A stretch of DNA of 64,000 bases from Certhia americana (lineage: Eukaryota > Chordata > Aves > Passeriformes > Certhiidae): contig CM031878.1 of the NCBI GenBank assembly GCA_018697195.1, forward strand, positions 70,224,030 through 70,288,029, read 5' to 3'. Numbering within the stretch: the first letter of the stretch is position 1; every line of letters begins with the position of its first letter. The translations under genes and the position numbers were made by a program. Below are positions 40,513 through 53,342 of the stretch, piece by piece. The notes beneath the pieces were generated by a model. The model was not told the origin of the DNA. It worked only from the letters and a program-made list of their open reading frames with translations, and did not search any database.

Positions 40513-40870
40513 TGTACTGGGTTTGACTGGGACAGAACTAATTTTCTTCAAAGTGGGTGATATGGGTCCTTGGTTTAGATTTGTGCTGTACACAGGGTTT
40601 TTAATACAGAGGTACAGAACTTGTACAGAGTCAAGATCTTTTCTGTTTCTCACACCTCCCCACCAGTGAGTAAGCTGGGTCAGTGGCAGCTTATTCATGG
40701 GGACCTCATAGAGCACCTCAGATTATGTGTGGCTTTGCCTGTTGAACTGTCTTTATCTTAACCCACAAGTTTTCCAACTTTAACCCTTCCAATTCCTTCT
40801 CCCATCCCACTGGCAGAGGAGCGAGCAAGCAGCTGTGTGGAGCTGAGCTGTTGACTGGGGTTCAACCACA
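40513..40870 (+). mobile_element. Internally deleted endogenous-retrovirus LTR
   Basis: It begins TGTACTGGGTTTGACTGGGA and ends GGGGTTCAACCACA, so it has TG...CA termini. The end contains CTGTCTTTATCTTAACCC and CCCATCCCACTGGCAG, strongly reminiscent of a widespread avian LTR whose full form is considerably longer. The middle, including the TATA region, appears to be missing. No target-site duplication is visible. Confidence 0.7.
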
Positions 40871-41937
40871 GCAATTACTGAAAAGACCCTTTATCACAGT
40901 AATTTTATGTTTAGTGGAAAGATGAAGATTCTAAAACTCCTAAGCCTTTCAAAATTTATTGAAATATGTACCTCTTTTAAAATCTAAGTTCTGTCTGCAG
41001 TGTTTAGCCAAATATCCAATATCCAGTGAAAAAACTGCCTCTTTCACCCATCTTCAGATTTTTCCTGTCTTTGTGGAGGTATGTGATGTCAAATTTTAGC
41101 AGTCTAGAATTTAAACCTGATTTTGAGAAAGAAGTTCATCTGTCAGGTGCTTCCATAGCTTTGCAGTTCAAGTAAATTCCTGTTTCCACTTACGAATTCA
41201 TTTCCTTGAACCCATTCATCCATTATGAGCTCTTGTAAAGTTCTCCTCTTGCAACACCTAGAATTTACCATGTTTTCATGATGACCTTGCATCATCAAAC
41301 TGCATTTTTTATAAAGATTGTGTTTACATTCATTTTAGTTATGAAAAAACTGAAGCAAGGAAAAATGAAATTACTCTAGGAATAGCTAAATGAGAAAGAG
41401 AACTCTTAGTCCTAATCCAATCTACTGATATACCTGTATTGGTATTGTACCAAGTATTATTCCTAGAGGACTGAGGAATTATGCTAAAGACTACTTGGAC
41501 AAAGTTTACAGAAGTTCAAAAGGCAAATTGACAACAATAGGAAGAATAAATCCCACTCTCCTTGTGTGCTTTCACTATGAAGAGGTTTTTTTTCTTTGCT
41601 TAGGAAAACCTTCACCCACAAAGTACTGCACACTTGGGAGGGCATCTCAGTCTAAATATCAGTTTGTCTTTTCGTGCTTTCCAGAAAGTTTTACTGGTTG
41701 CTTTTTGTTTCACAGTAGTGTTGCCACTTGTATGCCTCTGTAACTTCTTTTATAGGGAAGTGCATTTATCTATTCTCAACATCAAAACAACTTAACATAC
41801 CATCTTCCTGTCCTGCATAGACATGACCACACAATAAATACCCACTCTGTTTTATTTCCTTTGGGGAAAGGACTTTGTATTCCTTCCTATCAAAAAAATA
41901 TGAGGCTGAATAGAAGATTTTGGAGAGGCAATGTTAG
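40871..41937. other. Intergenic DNA, no gene recognised
   Basis: AT-rich. One 82-codon plus-strand frame at 41495-41743 has no recognised domain. Confidence 0.45.
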
Positions 41938-42500
41938 TGTTATGAATAAGTTCCTAAGATTGTGAAATTAGTCGTTAGTTGATGCTGTTCCTAAGTTGGT
42001 AAATCAAATTTCGTGTTCATTGTTAATAGAATAAATTACCTTGTCCCCCCCCAACTGTACATTCCCTATCCGGTCGGGAAATGCCGCCGCTGCTGCGTCC
42101 CAAAACAATGCCCGCCACTAAGGAGGGGGAGATAACCACTGTGAATATGCAAATGTCAAAGACACAAGAGTCCATTTGGCACCAAACGCCTCTAGAACAA
42201 CGAGCCTACATGACACCTCGGAAAACCAACAATACACTGCATCTGAGAAAAGGCTGAGCAATCCTCCACGGCACTTTCAGTTCAGAACGTGGTCACCATA
42301 ACTTGAGTGGTAGTCGACTAAAGTGACATCCCTAGACTGCGACCGAGCCATTGTTTTCCCAAGGATTCTCGTGAGGACAGAAGCCCCAGATCTGCTCTAG
42401 AGGCAAAGCTGCAAAATTTCTTCTCCTCCTCCTCGTCTACGGGGGCAGCAGCGATGGTGTGTACAACCTCTCGGGCTCCCACCCCAAAGAGCTGATTTCA
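41938..42500. mobile_element. Probable solo LTR
   Basis: A CpG-richer island in AT-rich DNA, starting TGTTATGAATAAG and ending GCTGATTTCA (TG...CA). Flanking 5-mers GTTAG (41933-41937) and GTAAG (42501-42505) match at four of five positions and may be a decayed target-site duplication. An ATGCAAAT octamer, a common LTR enhancer element, lies near 42147. It has no internal retroviral genes and the orientation is uncertain. Confidence 0.5.
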
Positions 42501-43008
42501 GTAAGGGCCATTTGAAAGGAGCTGGTCTCCTGGCCATTTTTCATATTTACATTTCAGTTAGGACATCCTTAGAAATGTTTCTATTTGATGTGGATTAAAC
42601 AATCTGAATCCATAGGACAGGATACAAAAGCTCCTCAGCACACAGCTGATGTTTTGTGCTTGAGACTCTCACCAGATGTTTCCAGCAAAAGCCTGGCCCT
42701 GGCCACTCGATCCCTCTCCTACAGACATGGGGGTACTGTTAGGTGTCCCAAGGCTATCTATGCTGCAAGCTAAACCAGCCCAACCCCTGCTGCCATGCCT
42801 TAGTGCAGGAATGTTGCTGGGACTGAGCTGAAACCTTTGCCTCTGTGCCAGGACATCATTCTATTGCATAACTGAGGAGACAATAAACTGCACATGCTAA
42901 ATGCAAGTAATTAATAGGGTAGATATCCTTTGCATTTGCCATGGCCTACAGAGCATCACTACGGTGAAAGATGTTATTTTGGGTTTTGGTGTGGCTTTTT
43001 GTTCTGGT
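42501..43008. other. Intergenic DNA, no gene recognised
   Basis: No open frame, repeat family or regulatory signal could be supported. Confidence 0.45.
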
Positions 43009-43112
43009 TTGTGGGTTTTTTTGGTTGGTTGGTTGGTTGCATAGTTGGTTGGCTGGGTTTTTGTGTTGTTTTGGGGTGGGGGTTTTGTTTGGTTTGGTTT
43101 GGTTTGGTTTTT
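43009..43112. repeat. G/T-rich tract with (GGTT)n and (GGTTT)n
   Basis: Four GGTT units near 43021-43038 and four GGTTT units near 43089-43110 within a G/T-only stretch. Frames through it are Phe/Gly/Trp/Val low complexity. Confidence 0.85.
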
Positions 43113-43490
43113 CCCTGTGGGATGACTCAGACAGTCTGATTTTCTGAGAGCAGCTATTGAAATGCAAGTAATTTTTTTTAACTTTAGAGATAAAGCTATT
43201 TCCAGATATTTTCACTAGGAAAAGTTCTGGAAAACAAAGAAGGGATTTTTGATGTGAGCTGCACACGATTTCTGTCTCTTCCTTCAGATAATTTTTTCTT
43301 TTTTTGCAGTCTTTCTCTCCTTTTTTCTTCGCTCCTGTCAGACCAGAGCAGTTAAAATTCCTGCCAGAGCAGGAATGGCAGCACTTGTGTTAAATGGGAA
43401 GGTATTTGCTCCAGGTGTTAAGTGTGAGCCCATGACAAAGTTAGTGATATTTGGTCAGGCTTTCCCTGTCAATACAAAGAACCAATTTTC
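43113..43490. other. Intergenic DNA, nothing recognised
   Basis: Unique-looking AT-rich sequence. Confidence 0.45.
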
Positions 43491-43528
43491 AGTCTAGTCT
43501 AGTCTAGTCTAGTCTAGTCTAGTCTAGT
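43491..43528. repeat. (AGTCT)n pentanucleotide microsatellite
   Basis: Seven perfect AGTCT units. This is the reverse complement of the pentamer at 36854-36872. No CR1 was recognised next to it. Confidence 0.95.
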
Positions 43529-44074
43529 TTTCCAATGCAGAGTAGTCATCAAAAAAGAGTGATATTTTTCTGAAGAACCTAACAGATTGAATGCACTGTT
43601 TAAATAGACTAAATTTCTCACCATCAAAATCTATTTTGCTTGGCAATAAATTAACTGTCCCTAATTCAAATTTTTGTTTTGCTTTTGATGATAACTAATA
43701 AGTGATTTCCTTGAGCTATTTCATCTTATTTTCTCATCCTGTCCTGTTAAGGAGGGGGAATCAGAGAGTGTCTGGATGAGCACTGGGCAGGCAGGTTAAC
43801 AAGGTTAATCCTCTGCAGAGCACTTCAGGAGTCCTGCATTTACTTTTAGATATAAGAATATTGACCAATTGAACATCACACCATATCAAGTGTGATCATA
43901 CAACCTGTCATCCACTTGTAAAGAAGGAGAAAATCATTTATACCATGCTGCACTTTGGGATTTGTTTTTCTTTATGGGTTCAAAATTCAGTATCTTTTTA
44001 AAACTGATGTATAACTGAAAAACATTCTCCGTCAGGAGACAGGACATATAGATGAACATATATATATATATATG

Positions 44075-44107
<33 letters not shown>

Positions 44108-44862
44108 ACATGTATTTTATTCTTTTTGCTCTGACTACCAGGTGGGCCCAGGACTGTGCCTAGATATTCTGCTCATACCAAGAGATGTCTCACAGCTCAA
44201 GGCTGGTGAGGAAACAGATGATGGGTGATATACGCAAGCGCCAGTGCATGAAGTCGCGCTCTGTGCTGCCGCCTGCCCTGCAGTTTCTGAGTTTGGAAAG
44301 CATGCTTTTGGAACAGTCAGGTGGTGGATAGTCAAGTGCGATTCCCATGGGAGTTTGGTTCCTGTAGCTTCTTCTTTGAGAAAACATTCTCCAATATAAA
44401 AATTATTTCTCTTACTCTGAAGGCACCTTTTATCCTCAAACCACCAGCTCTGGTTCTGAAAAGAATTTCCTCCTTGGAATCCACTGTCACCTACCAGTGA
44501 TACCTACAGGTTATGCAACCTGGGTTTTACAGCCTGAATAAAATAATCACAAGAGTGCTCTGAATGTGTTTAAAACTGGCACTTCCCTTCACTACTTGAG
44601 TGCTCATAGAATAAATTCTTTGCTTGTTTTACGTATGTCAGCTAGGTTACTTCAGAACCTGCCTCTAAAATTGCTTTTTACAGATGATTTTCATGTGGTG
44701 CTTTATTGGAGTTCCCAATATCACAGGCAGGATCAAGACTGGCTTTCTTGGCCTTGCTGGCTGAGCCAAATAGCAGCAGCTGTGGTGTTTTACCAGAGAC
44801 ACCTTTGACTAGCTGGGCACTGTGGACAAGTCCAGACCTGTCAGAGCTCTCAGGTTTCCCTC
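43529..44862. other. Intergenic DNA with a TA/TG microsatellite
   Basis: Contains (TA)n followed by (TG)n at 44057-44107. No gene was recognised on either side. Confidence 0.5.
44057..44107. repeat. (TA)n(TG)n compound microsatellite
   Basis: About eight TA units pass into about sixteen TG units with one CG interruption. Confidence 0.95.
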
Positions 44863-45399
44863 TGTCGGAGCAGCCTTTAAGGCGGGGGTGAAGGAAGAAG
44901 TCAGATTATGATAGAGTTTTTAATGCAAGGCTTTTATTCTGGCACACATCCCTCTGGATCTAGCAAGTCCTCTAACAGAATCTATCAGAATTGTAGCTGA
45001 AATCTGTAACAGGCTACAACAGCTGCTGTAATTGCATGTTGCTTGTTGTACACTCCAGGTGTAACTGATGAAACTGATGTAACTCATGAAAACTGATCGA
45101 GGCCACGTGGCCTCTGTCCTTTTACCTGGGGAAGGGGAGGGAAGGGGGAGGAAATCCACCAACAGGTACTGGAGGGGAGGACTCAAGGACAAAGGACACC
45201 TGGATGAGACAGTGTCCCCTGAGGGGCTGAGGACATCTTTTGAAATTGCCAACAACTGGATGCCCCTGTGGAATTCCAGGGTTGATAGACAGGCTCAGCA
45301 GGGGTCAGGGTGAGGAAGGGAAAGCGGATGGACATATCAGGGGGGTCTTTAGGGGAGGAACCAGGTTTTCCAGGTAAACCATGAAATTATAGCACTACA
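44863..45399 (-). mobile_element. Endogenous-retrovirus LTR
   Basis: On the minus strand U3-like sequence (CCTGGTTCCTCCCCTAAAGA, CCCCTGATATGTCCATCCGC) is followed by a polyadenylation-signal motif in CCAGAATAAAAGCC, near 44930-44945. A U5-like stretch follows. The layout and phrases resemble songbird LTRs. Termini are set by TG/CA dinucleotides only; no target-site duplication was found. Confidence 0.6.
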
Positions 45400-47394
45400 G
45401 TGCTTTAAAAGAAAATTTCAGGAAAACGTAAACAAAATACTCATTCTCTAAAATTTCTGAGTCTTGTTCTAGTCAGAAATAGAGATACATTTTCAGGTTG
45501 TCTTTTGTCCAATATTTAGGCCTAAGAGTGACTATTTTTATTTTAATATTATTAATAATTTGATACATGCCCCCATTCTGAACAGAAAACCCTAATGTAA
45601 GACAGCACATGAATAAAAAATCAAACAGCCTCACATCCATCAAATGGATGGTTGCATTTACTCAGTAGTTTCTGATTCCAAGGTCTTAATGCACCCACAG
45701 AAGAGGTAAAATAATGCCTAAAGGGTATAAATAAATACAATTTTTTTTTCTTGCTAGGTATGCAAATGGTAACACTCAGCCATGACTTCTATTCTGCCTG
45801 TGTATCTAAAAGAACTATCTACAGTTCTTTTGATTTCCATATTGTTTCCCTCCCCATTCAGACCATCTTACAGCTAGGTGCAGACAGTGTTATGTCCATT
45901 CTGAGGTTAAGAAACATAAAGGAGGTATTCTTCATTTATATAAAATTTATATTCTTCCTTTTCAAGTGATCTGAAGGGGTCTGTCTGCAACTGTTGGCAG
46001 AAAACAAGTAATTATACTCAGTACAGGTATTGTTTAAACTTCTCTTTAGCTGTGGTAAATTCTCATACCTCAGTAGATGGAAAAGATAGATTTTAGGTTG
46101 CAAAAGGGGCCAAAAGGTGAGAAATGTCCTGCAAAACTTTTTGTGAATTCAAACTTTTCCTGAAAGTTATAAATAGTCTGTTCAAGACCACCCATTGGTG
46201 ATTTTTTTTTTTTTTTTTTCATAAGGGAAGTATCCACATCTTCTCAGGTGATCCAAAAAGCTGAAGTAAGATCAATTTTTATTATGCAGTAGCATGGCAA
46301 ACTCACTGTGTACATGACTATAGAAGGATAATGAATTCAAAATTGTTGCTCTTTTTTACATGGCTGTTGTCCAGTCACCTTAGCTGCTCCTACACACAGA
46401 GTCAGTGTCACTAAAAGTGTATTTATAATAACATCTCGTGGCAGCCTCTGGAGAAATTTATGCTGGACAAAGCTTGAAGAGAACTGGACAAATAGGAGCA
46501 ATAAACAATTCTGACTCATCATTTTTTCTGGGGATTACCTCCCCAGAAACCATCACTCTTGAATGCCTTTTGGAGATAAAATTTGATAGTATTCTAAAGG
46601 ATTTTAAGACACTGAAGGGTGTTAATTGAATTATGTGCCTTTAGAAAACTGAAATGCCATCATATTAAATGAAAAAAAGAATTTCTTCTCAACAAACTCT
46701 TTTCCTTTCTTAGATAAACATGCAAAGAAGATAGCCCAATTTAAGTTATTTTATAAATAACATGATTTTCTGATCTTTTTACTACTATGAAGGAAGAAAA
46801 TTAAACTCTAAGTAGAATTGCCTAAGTAAATTAGAGTCCTAACTAGTTGAAAAATTAAGCCATATTAATCACAAAAATAATTCAGGAAGTCTGAATATGA
46901 AACATGATACGGAAATTAAAAATGTGCTTTACTGCCACTAGAAAATAATTTGAATAAATTGAATGAATTTAAATAATTTGAAAGAAAATAATTTGAGGCT
47001 TTGAAGGATTTGGCATCTGAAAGTCTATATGCACTCAGGTATTGATGCGTGAGACACACATGTCTCATATATGGGCTAGTGGCTTTTCAGTCCTCAGAGA
47101 ACAGAATTAGATACATCCCTGTGTGAATGTAAACCTGCCAATGGAAAAATCTAGAAATTTAGACAACAGACAGGAGAAAGGTGGACAGTAAAAAAAAAAA
47201 AAAATGATGAAAAGCTTATGACATCTGACAGAAGAGTGGTATCTTAATCAAGAAGAAAACAAATCGATCATTGAAGGACTGCCTTTGGAATCCAGGGGTG
47301 ACAGTAAAATCTGAAGAGATACAAGGAGCTCTGACAGTGTTACAGAGACCAATCAAGGCTTTAGAAAGCTGAGTCAAAAAATCTAGAGGTCTTT
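45400..47394. other. Intergenic DNA, no gene recognised
   Basis: AT-rich, with a T run at 46202-46219 and an A run at 47190-47204. No coding or repeat call. Confidence 0.45.
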
Positions 47395-47510
47395 AAAAGA
47401 CGTATAGTTGTAGCATTTAGAGACATGTCTTAACAGCAGGCTAACAGAGGAGTGCTGGGTTAACAGACTGGATGATCTTAAGAGTGTTTTCGTAAATGAT
47501 TCTGTAGAGA
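47395..47510 (+). mobile_element. CR1 LINE 3' end, decayed
   Basis: GTGCTGGGTTAACAGACTGG then ATGATCTTAAGAGTGTTTTC and GATTCTGTAG follow the order of the avian CR1 3' terminus, ending at a remnant of the 8-bp tail repeat. Confidence 0.65.
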
Positions 47511-50180
47511 AAACGTATTTACAGGCTTGATTTGAGAGGATAGATTCCATGTGGTCATTCTACCAAAACACCACCAGGTATGGACACTCCATTCCTGCAC
47601 TTGCAGTATGCCCTTGTCAGAGGATGGCCCTTGTCAGAGGATTATGGAGGCAGGCAAGGAAGGGAAAATGTCTGACCCAGTTCTTTCTGTCCTACCTGTT
47701 TCTGGGTAAAAGTACCCCCAGAGACTGTCCATGAGCCATGGTTATCAGAGCTGAACTGCTTTTGCTAATGGGGCAACCTTAAGCCAGACAATTCTTATCT
47801 TTTGAGGACCTAACAGTCAGCTTTTACAGCTTTGCTGCAGGCAAAATGCCTGCACATTGATAAAAAAATTGGTCACTAATGCACTTAAAAATCCACTGAC
47901 ATCAACCACACAGATATCTGTATGGACTGGGATACCTGAGAGTTGGAAACTCTCTAGCAAATATCACCCTATCTGGCTCTCTACCCTAGCAGGGGAAGGC
48001 AGAAGGGCAGATTTCATTTATCATTTTCTCTACTTTCTTGAGAGCACTGTGCATGTCTATTACTGTGTGGCTGAGCTTTTGTAGTTATGGCAATACTGAA
48101 AATTGAAAATAGAAAAGTACTGCTCTCCCCTAACCATGCACTAATACCTGTTATTAGCAAAGACCATAATCTTCTGACTCCCTCAGAGATTTTAAAAACC
48201 TTGTAGTTTGCGAAAGAGCTTATCAGAGGTAATTAATGCCTGGCTGAGCATACTTTTTTAAGAGATGCAGAAGGGCTTGCTCCATTTTTATTAAACAGAG
48301 ATGCTGCCTCAGCACAAATCCCCTCCTGATCAATGGCTTCTGAGACAAATCTATTAAAAAGCCCTTCTCGGAATGGTGGAGACAGCATCTTTTGAAATGT
48401 CAGACTACTGCAATTTCCTATTAATTTTATGAAAGATATTTTGTGAATATGCAGGAAGGGGATGAAACACATGAGGTATAGCTGCTCCTAATTAAAAGGA
48501 AAATTGACCAAGGGGAACTGTCAGGCAGAAACTGATAGCATCCTTGGATTTTTAAAGACTGTTTTTCAGTATTTCAATTGCAGAGATAATTTTGCAGAGT
48601 GGGAAAAGGAGCATATTAATGAGTCTTGTAACCCATTCATGTTTGCAGTAGTTGTTTTCCTTTTTAACGTCTGTGGGTGTCACCCTTCTCTGAAAACCAA
48701 GCAGACTGCAGCTTACCTCTAAGATTTCAGTGCCTGCTGCTGTCTATCACGCCTTCTCGATGTCTTGTCTAACTCACTATAGATAAAGATGCCAATACCA
48801 CCTGGAAAACTTGGCAGCTTCAGCCCCGGGTTTATTCATACTGGAATCTCCTTGTGCAATGGTGCAGCATGATCAAGTATCATTGCTTTTGCTGCTGTCA
48901 CACTCATGTGGTCCCTGCAGTATTTTTCATAATGTCACAATTTATCCCCAGACAGAGTTAGTGCCAGAAATCATTGCAGCACTGGAGTTATCTCAGGCTG
49001 CTTTGCCATACTGATGCTTTGCAAGTATTTTTAGCACTGAGTAAAAGCAAGACAGCCTTTTCCCCCACTGTTAGCCTGAAATGTGTCATCCAGGGAGAAC
49101 AGAGGAGAGCTTGCATAGTGATGGTTAGTAGTGAACACCACGACAGTCACATCCAAAGTTTCCAGGTGTTTCATTTGTGTGCCAGTAGGGGGTTTTCTTT
49201 TTTTTAGTGTGACTGCAATAAAGTAACAAAGTCATAAACCATCTGTATTTAATTAATTTAGCAATAAATAAACATAGAGGACTTGGAAGATCTAAGTGGT
49301 ATAATTGCTCAGCTCCTGTGAAGGGTGAGTAATTAATTTTGCTATAATTATTATCATACCACAGTGAGAAGAGATTTTTTTTTTCTCCTTTGAATTGCCT
49401 TCTTCCCTCCAAGTCTGTATTTCAATGAAGGCCTTTTATTGTTTAATGCATCTGTCATCATCTGGTGTCAAGATAACATCAGGCAGATGCAAGCACTCTC
49501 ATTTTATTATTGTATTATTTTCCTTTTGTTTGCCTCAGGAAAGATGTTTTAATTGCTCAGGATAAGGACAAATCCACAGATATAGAAGCTAAAGGGGAAT
49601 GAAAACAATGTCAATATTTGCATGACTGAGAAGACAATCTGTCTGTTCATATAGTTCCATAATTCCTTATCATTTACGACTGGAAAAATCTGACAACAGT
49701 AAATGAAGGTTTCAGAGGAGAGGGGGAGAGGGATACCTCTGTGCCAAGGGGATTCAGAAGAACTAGCAGCAGGGAAGGTGTAAACCAAGTGCCAAATATT
49801 AATCTTATTGCTGCTACCTCCACCTCTCGTTTCTGAGGACAGGAGAGGTCTGGGTCACACTGCTGAATGCCATGGACACGCTGACAATGTCTGACCCTTC
49901 CAGCTCCTGCTTTGGAGGGCAAAGGCCAGACTCAGAACTGAGATAAGAAGAAAACAGGTTTTAACAAGGGATAGATAAATCAGCATACACTATGTAGGAC
50001 TATGTACATCAGTCGACCAAAGGTCCTGTTCAGATGGCTCTGTCATGGAAGATGCTTGTTCGGCACTAGAAGAGCACTACACCAAGCAGGAAATGGGAAA
50101 GTTATGTAAAAACCATGCCCTTGACTGGCAAGGAGTTCCTTGCCAGAAGGTTGGGATCAAGACATGGCTCTGAAAGGGTG
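47511..50180. other. Intergenic DNA, no gene recognised
   Basis: AT-rich and complex, with few simple repeats. No coding exon was supported. Confidence 0.45.
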
Positions 50181-50575
50181 GCTTGAATTGAACACAGAAT
50201 CACACAAAACTGCAGTTATTGAAAGGCACCTCTGGAGGTCCTCATGTCCAAAGTCCTGTGCAGACACTGGCAGGATAAAGCAGGTCACCTAGGACCACAT
50301 CCAGTCCTGGCTTGAATGCCTCGAAGGATGGAGGCTCCACAAACTCCCTGGCACTGTTCTAGTGTTTAACCACCTTCCTAATAAAATAGGTTTCCCCCTC
50401 TGTTTAAATGGATATTCTTGTACTTTGCTTTGTGCTTGTTGGCTCTTACAGTTCACCATAGAGTCTGACAGCATCTTTCCCTTCCATCAGGTATTTACAC
50501 TCATGAATAACATTTCCCGTTTGTCTTCTTTTCCCCAGATTCCTGTGTGATCAACCAAGGAAAGACTGGACACCA
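50181..50575 (-). mobile_element. CR1 LINE fragment, decayed
   Basis: Plus-strand reading gives the reverse complement of a CR1 3' region. It begins near AGAATCACACAAAACTGC, then has CACCTCTGGAGGTCCTCATG, GGATGGAGGCTCCACAAACT and CACCTTCCTAATAAAATAGG, in the expected order. No tail repeat is left. Confidence 0.7.
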
Positions 50576-53342
50576 CCAACGATGCTCAGAAATTCCTCAG
50601 ATCTGTTCAGAAAGTTGCACTTTTGAAGGGATCTGAAACTGTACCTACATGCTTAGGATTCCTTATTTTTTAAATTCATTTTGTGAATAATGTGTATTAT
50701 CTACATCCCAAAATAATGATGTGTCTAATTTCTGTGACATAAAAAGGATTTAAATAAATACTTTTATGTTTTCTTCTCATCTTGCCTGCCTTTCTTCCCT
50801 GTGTGATGACAAAGTAAGACACAAAGCACACACTGAGCGCAGGTCATCAGGTCTGACAGATTTCAGTTTTGTTTAAAGATATGACTGTCAAAATGCAGTG
50901 CAACATCATTAAACCATGTAGGTTCAGCCCCAGTATTTCCTTAGAAAATGTGTAAATTTGACTTGTTATCATAATTTGATTTTTGAATAACAAATAACAA
51001 AGGAAATGTACTTGGACAAATAGAGAAAAAATAGTTAATATGGAAATCAGCTTGTCCCAAGTGGAAAAATGTCTCATTTGCATTCAGATTCTGTTTCTGC
51101 TGCCTCTTCCTTTGTTTCCAAAGTGACAAATGGTCTTTCCCTCCTCCCCAGTCCTTTCAGAATCTCATTAAAAGGTGCAGAAATGAGGCTTGAACGGCCC
51201 CATGACCTTCTTTCCTTTGGGGGTCACATACAGAACACAATTCAATCTGGGCCACTGGCATATTTTATCAAGGGTTTTTTCCATCAGGAGGGGGTAGTGT
51301 GGGTAGAGTGACCCAAAACCCTGGTGTTTTAGTACACATAACGATGCACATGCCATTACTCACAGCTATATATTCCGATGGCACATGGATTGCCATATAA
51401 TGCGATTTTCCCTCAGTGAAAGGGAGTTTGAACAATAAATGGCTCTATCACAGACAGGCATGAGTTGCACATATTGCATTTTGAGAAATGAGGTTTCTCA
51501 CTGATTTACCATTCTTATTTGCTGCACAGTCTTTTTAATAATGGAAGACGGGTTTGTTTATTTCCAGCTTACTTTACTCCTGTTTTAATGTGAGAAGCAC
51601 AGGGAAGAGCAGCATGGTGTTTAAGTGATTAGTAACTCTGATAATTTCTTGTAGCTTATAGCAGTCATGGAATTTACAGCTGAGATGCAATGAATTTCAT
51701 GTCTAGCAGGAAATGGACAAGAGCCAGAATTACTGTTAAACATAAGGATCTCGTCAATATCTGTCACTGGAGCAAAAATTTGAACAAAAATGGAGCTGTT
51801 CCAAAAAATTACTTTCACAAACCCAATCTTTATCCCACGTTTCATTCAGGAAACATCTTGGAATTTTCAGTGGCACCCATGCATCAATATTAAGGCTTGA
51901 AATAGCATTTTGTGCATTTATGCCTTAAATATTTCAGCAATTCCATTATGGGCTCCTTCAGAGAAATAAACTGACAGCTGGTCCCTTTTACGTAAATGGA
52001 AAGCTAACGTGACAAAATGTCATAGCCAGTTATTGCTGCTCAGAGTGAAAATAAACTCCCCTATATATCATGATACTGACTTCACTCAGTATCATATTAG
52101 GACCTTCCTTCTAGAATCTCATGCCTTTTCTTCTCCTACAGGAAAACCGGTGTTGTTTGCTTGTGCGGTTAGTGAACAGGAATAATGAACATTAACTAGT
52201 ACCTGCACTACTCTGACACTGTATGCCAGCTTTGAAAACTTGTTTAATGCTTTTGGAGCAAGCTACTTAAAATTATAACAGTATCCTCCAAGTCTTAGAA
52301 TAATTTTTCATCCATTTAGAGACCTGCAATAAATGGTGAAAAGCCATTAATAATACTGCATCTGCAATTTGCTGATATACACAGCCCAAGTTCAACTTGG
52401 CATGTAATATCCATCTGTCTGTCTCAGTCACCCCTGAGACTTCACAGCAGTTGCCCAAATGTAACTGTGTCTTGTTCAGATTTATTCTGGAAATGAGACT
52501 CTTGGATGGGGGAAAATGGGGATTTCATCAGTTCCAGTTAGGAAGCTGTTTGCATTCCCCACATACAGCACATTTTGTGCCACAACCAGCTATTTTTCAC
52601 ACTTGCTAAATTCTGAAGTCACAGGTCACTCTGTGTTTGGCACAGGACATCTGCAGAGCTCTTCCAGGCTAAGAGACAGACACTGAGACAAAATAAGATG
52701 AAAGTGTCTTAAGAGTGAGTGCGTGTGTCTCTTTGTGCATGTGTACATGCATATGAGTGTGGGTACGGGGAGGTTTAGCATGGCTAAACCACTGGTGACA
52801 CAGAACTGTGGAGTCCAAGTTATTCCAGGCCACCTACAAGCACATCAACTTCCAGTAATTATCTTGGATTGCAAAATTAGGCCATGGATATTAGAGAGGA
52901 GCACACCCAAAGCCGCTCCCCGATCCTTACCAGCTATTTACAGGTTGTTGTGAATGAGTGTTTTAAGACCAATTAAAGAATCACCAGCAAAAGTATTTGC
53001 TAAAGTGGATTTATTATTGAAGTGAAAGTATGGCAGCGTGTTGGCAAGATTTGCTCTATTGCTTACTGTGTAGCAAAAGCAGAGAGGTAAAACAAACAAA
53101 AATCCCAAATCAATCTAAAACTACCTATGTGAAAGCTATCAAGAGGCAGCAGAGGGTAGGTGAGAGGGGGCATGGGAGGACAGTGGAGGGTTTGTGGAAG
53201 GGAGTGGGAAGAGAAGAGGATAGGAAGGGGTATGGATGGAAAGAAATGTGCAAGATCCTTGTGTTGGGTCACAAGGTTCAGAGTATATCCCCATGTTAAA
53301 CTGTGCCCAGATTGGACCAGTTTGTGCCAAACACCCAGCAGT
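50576..53342. other. Intergenic DNA, possible conserved non-coding sequence
   Basis: Sequence complexity is high and simple repeats are sparse, notably at 51.0-52.5 kb. No exon is recognised. A purine-rich patch lies at 53150-53235. Confidence 0.35.
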
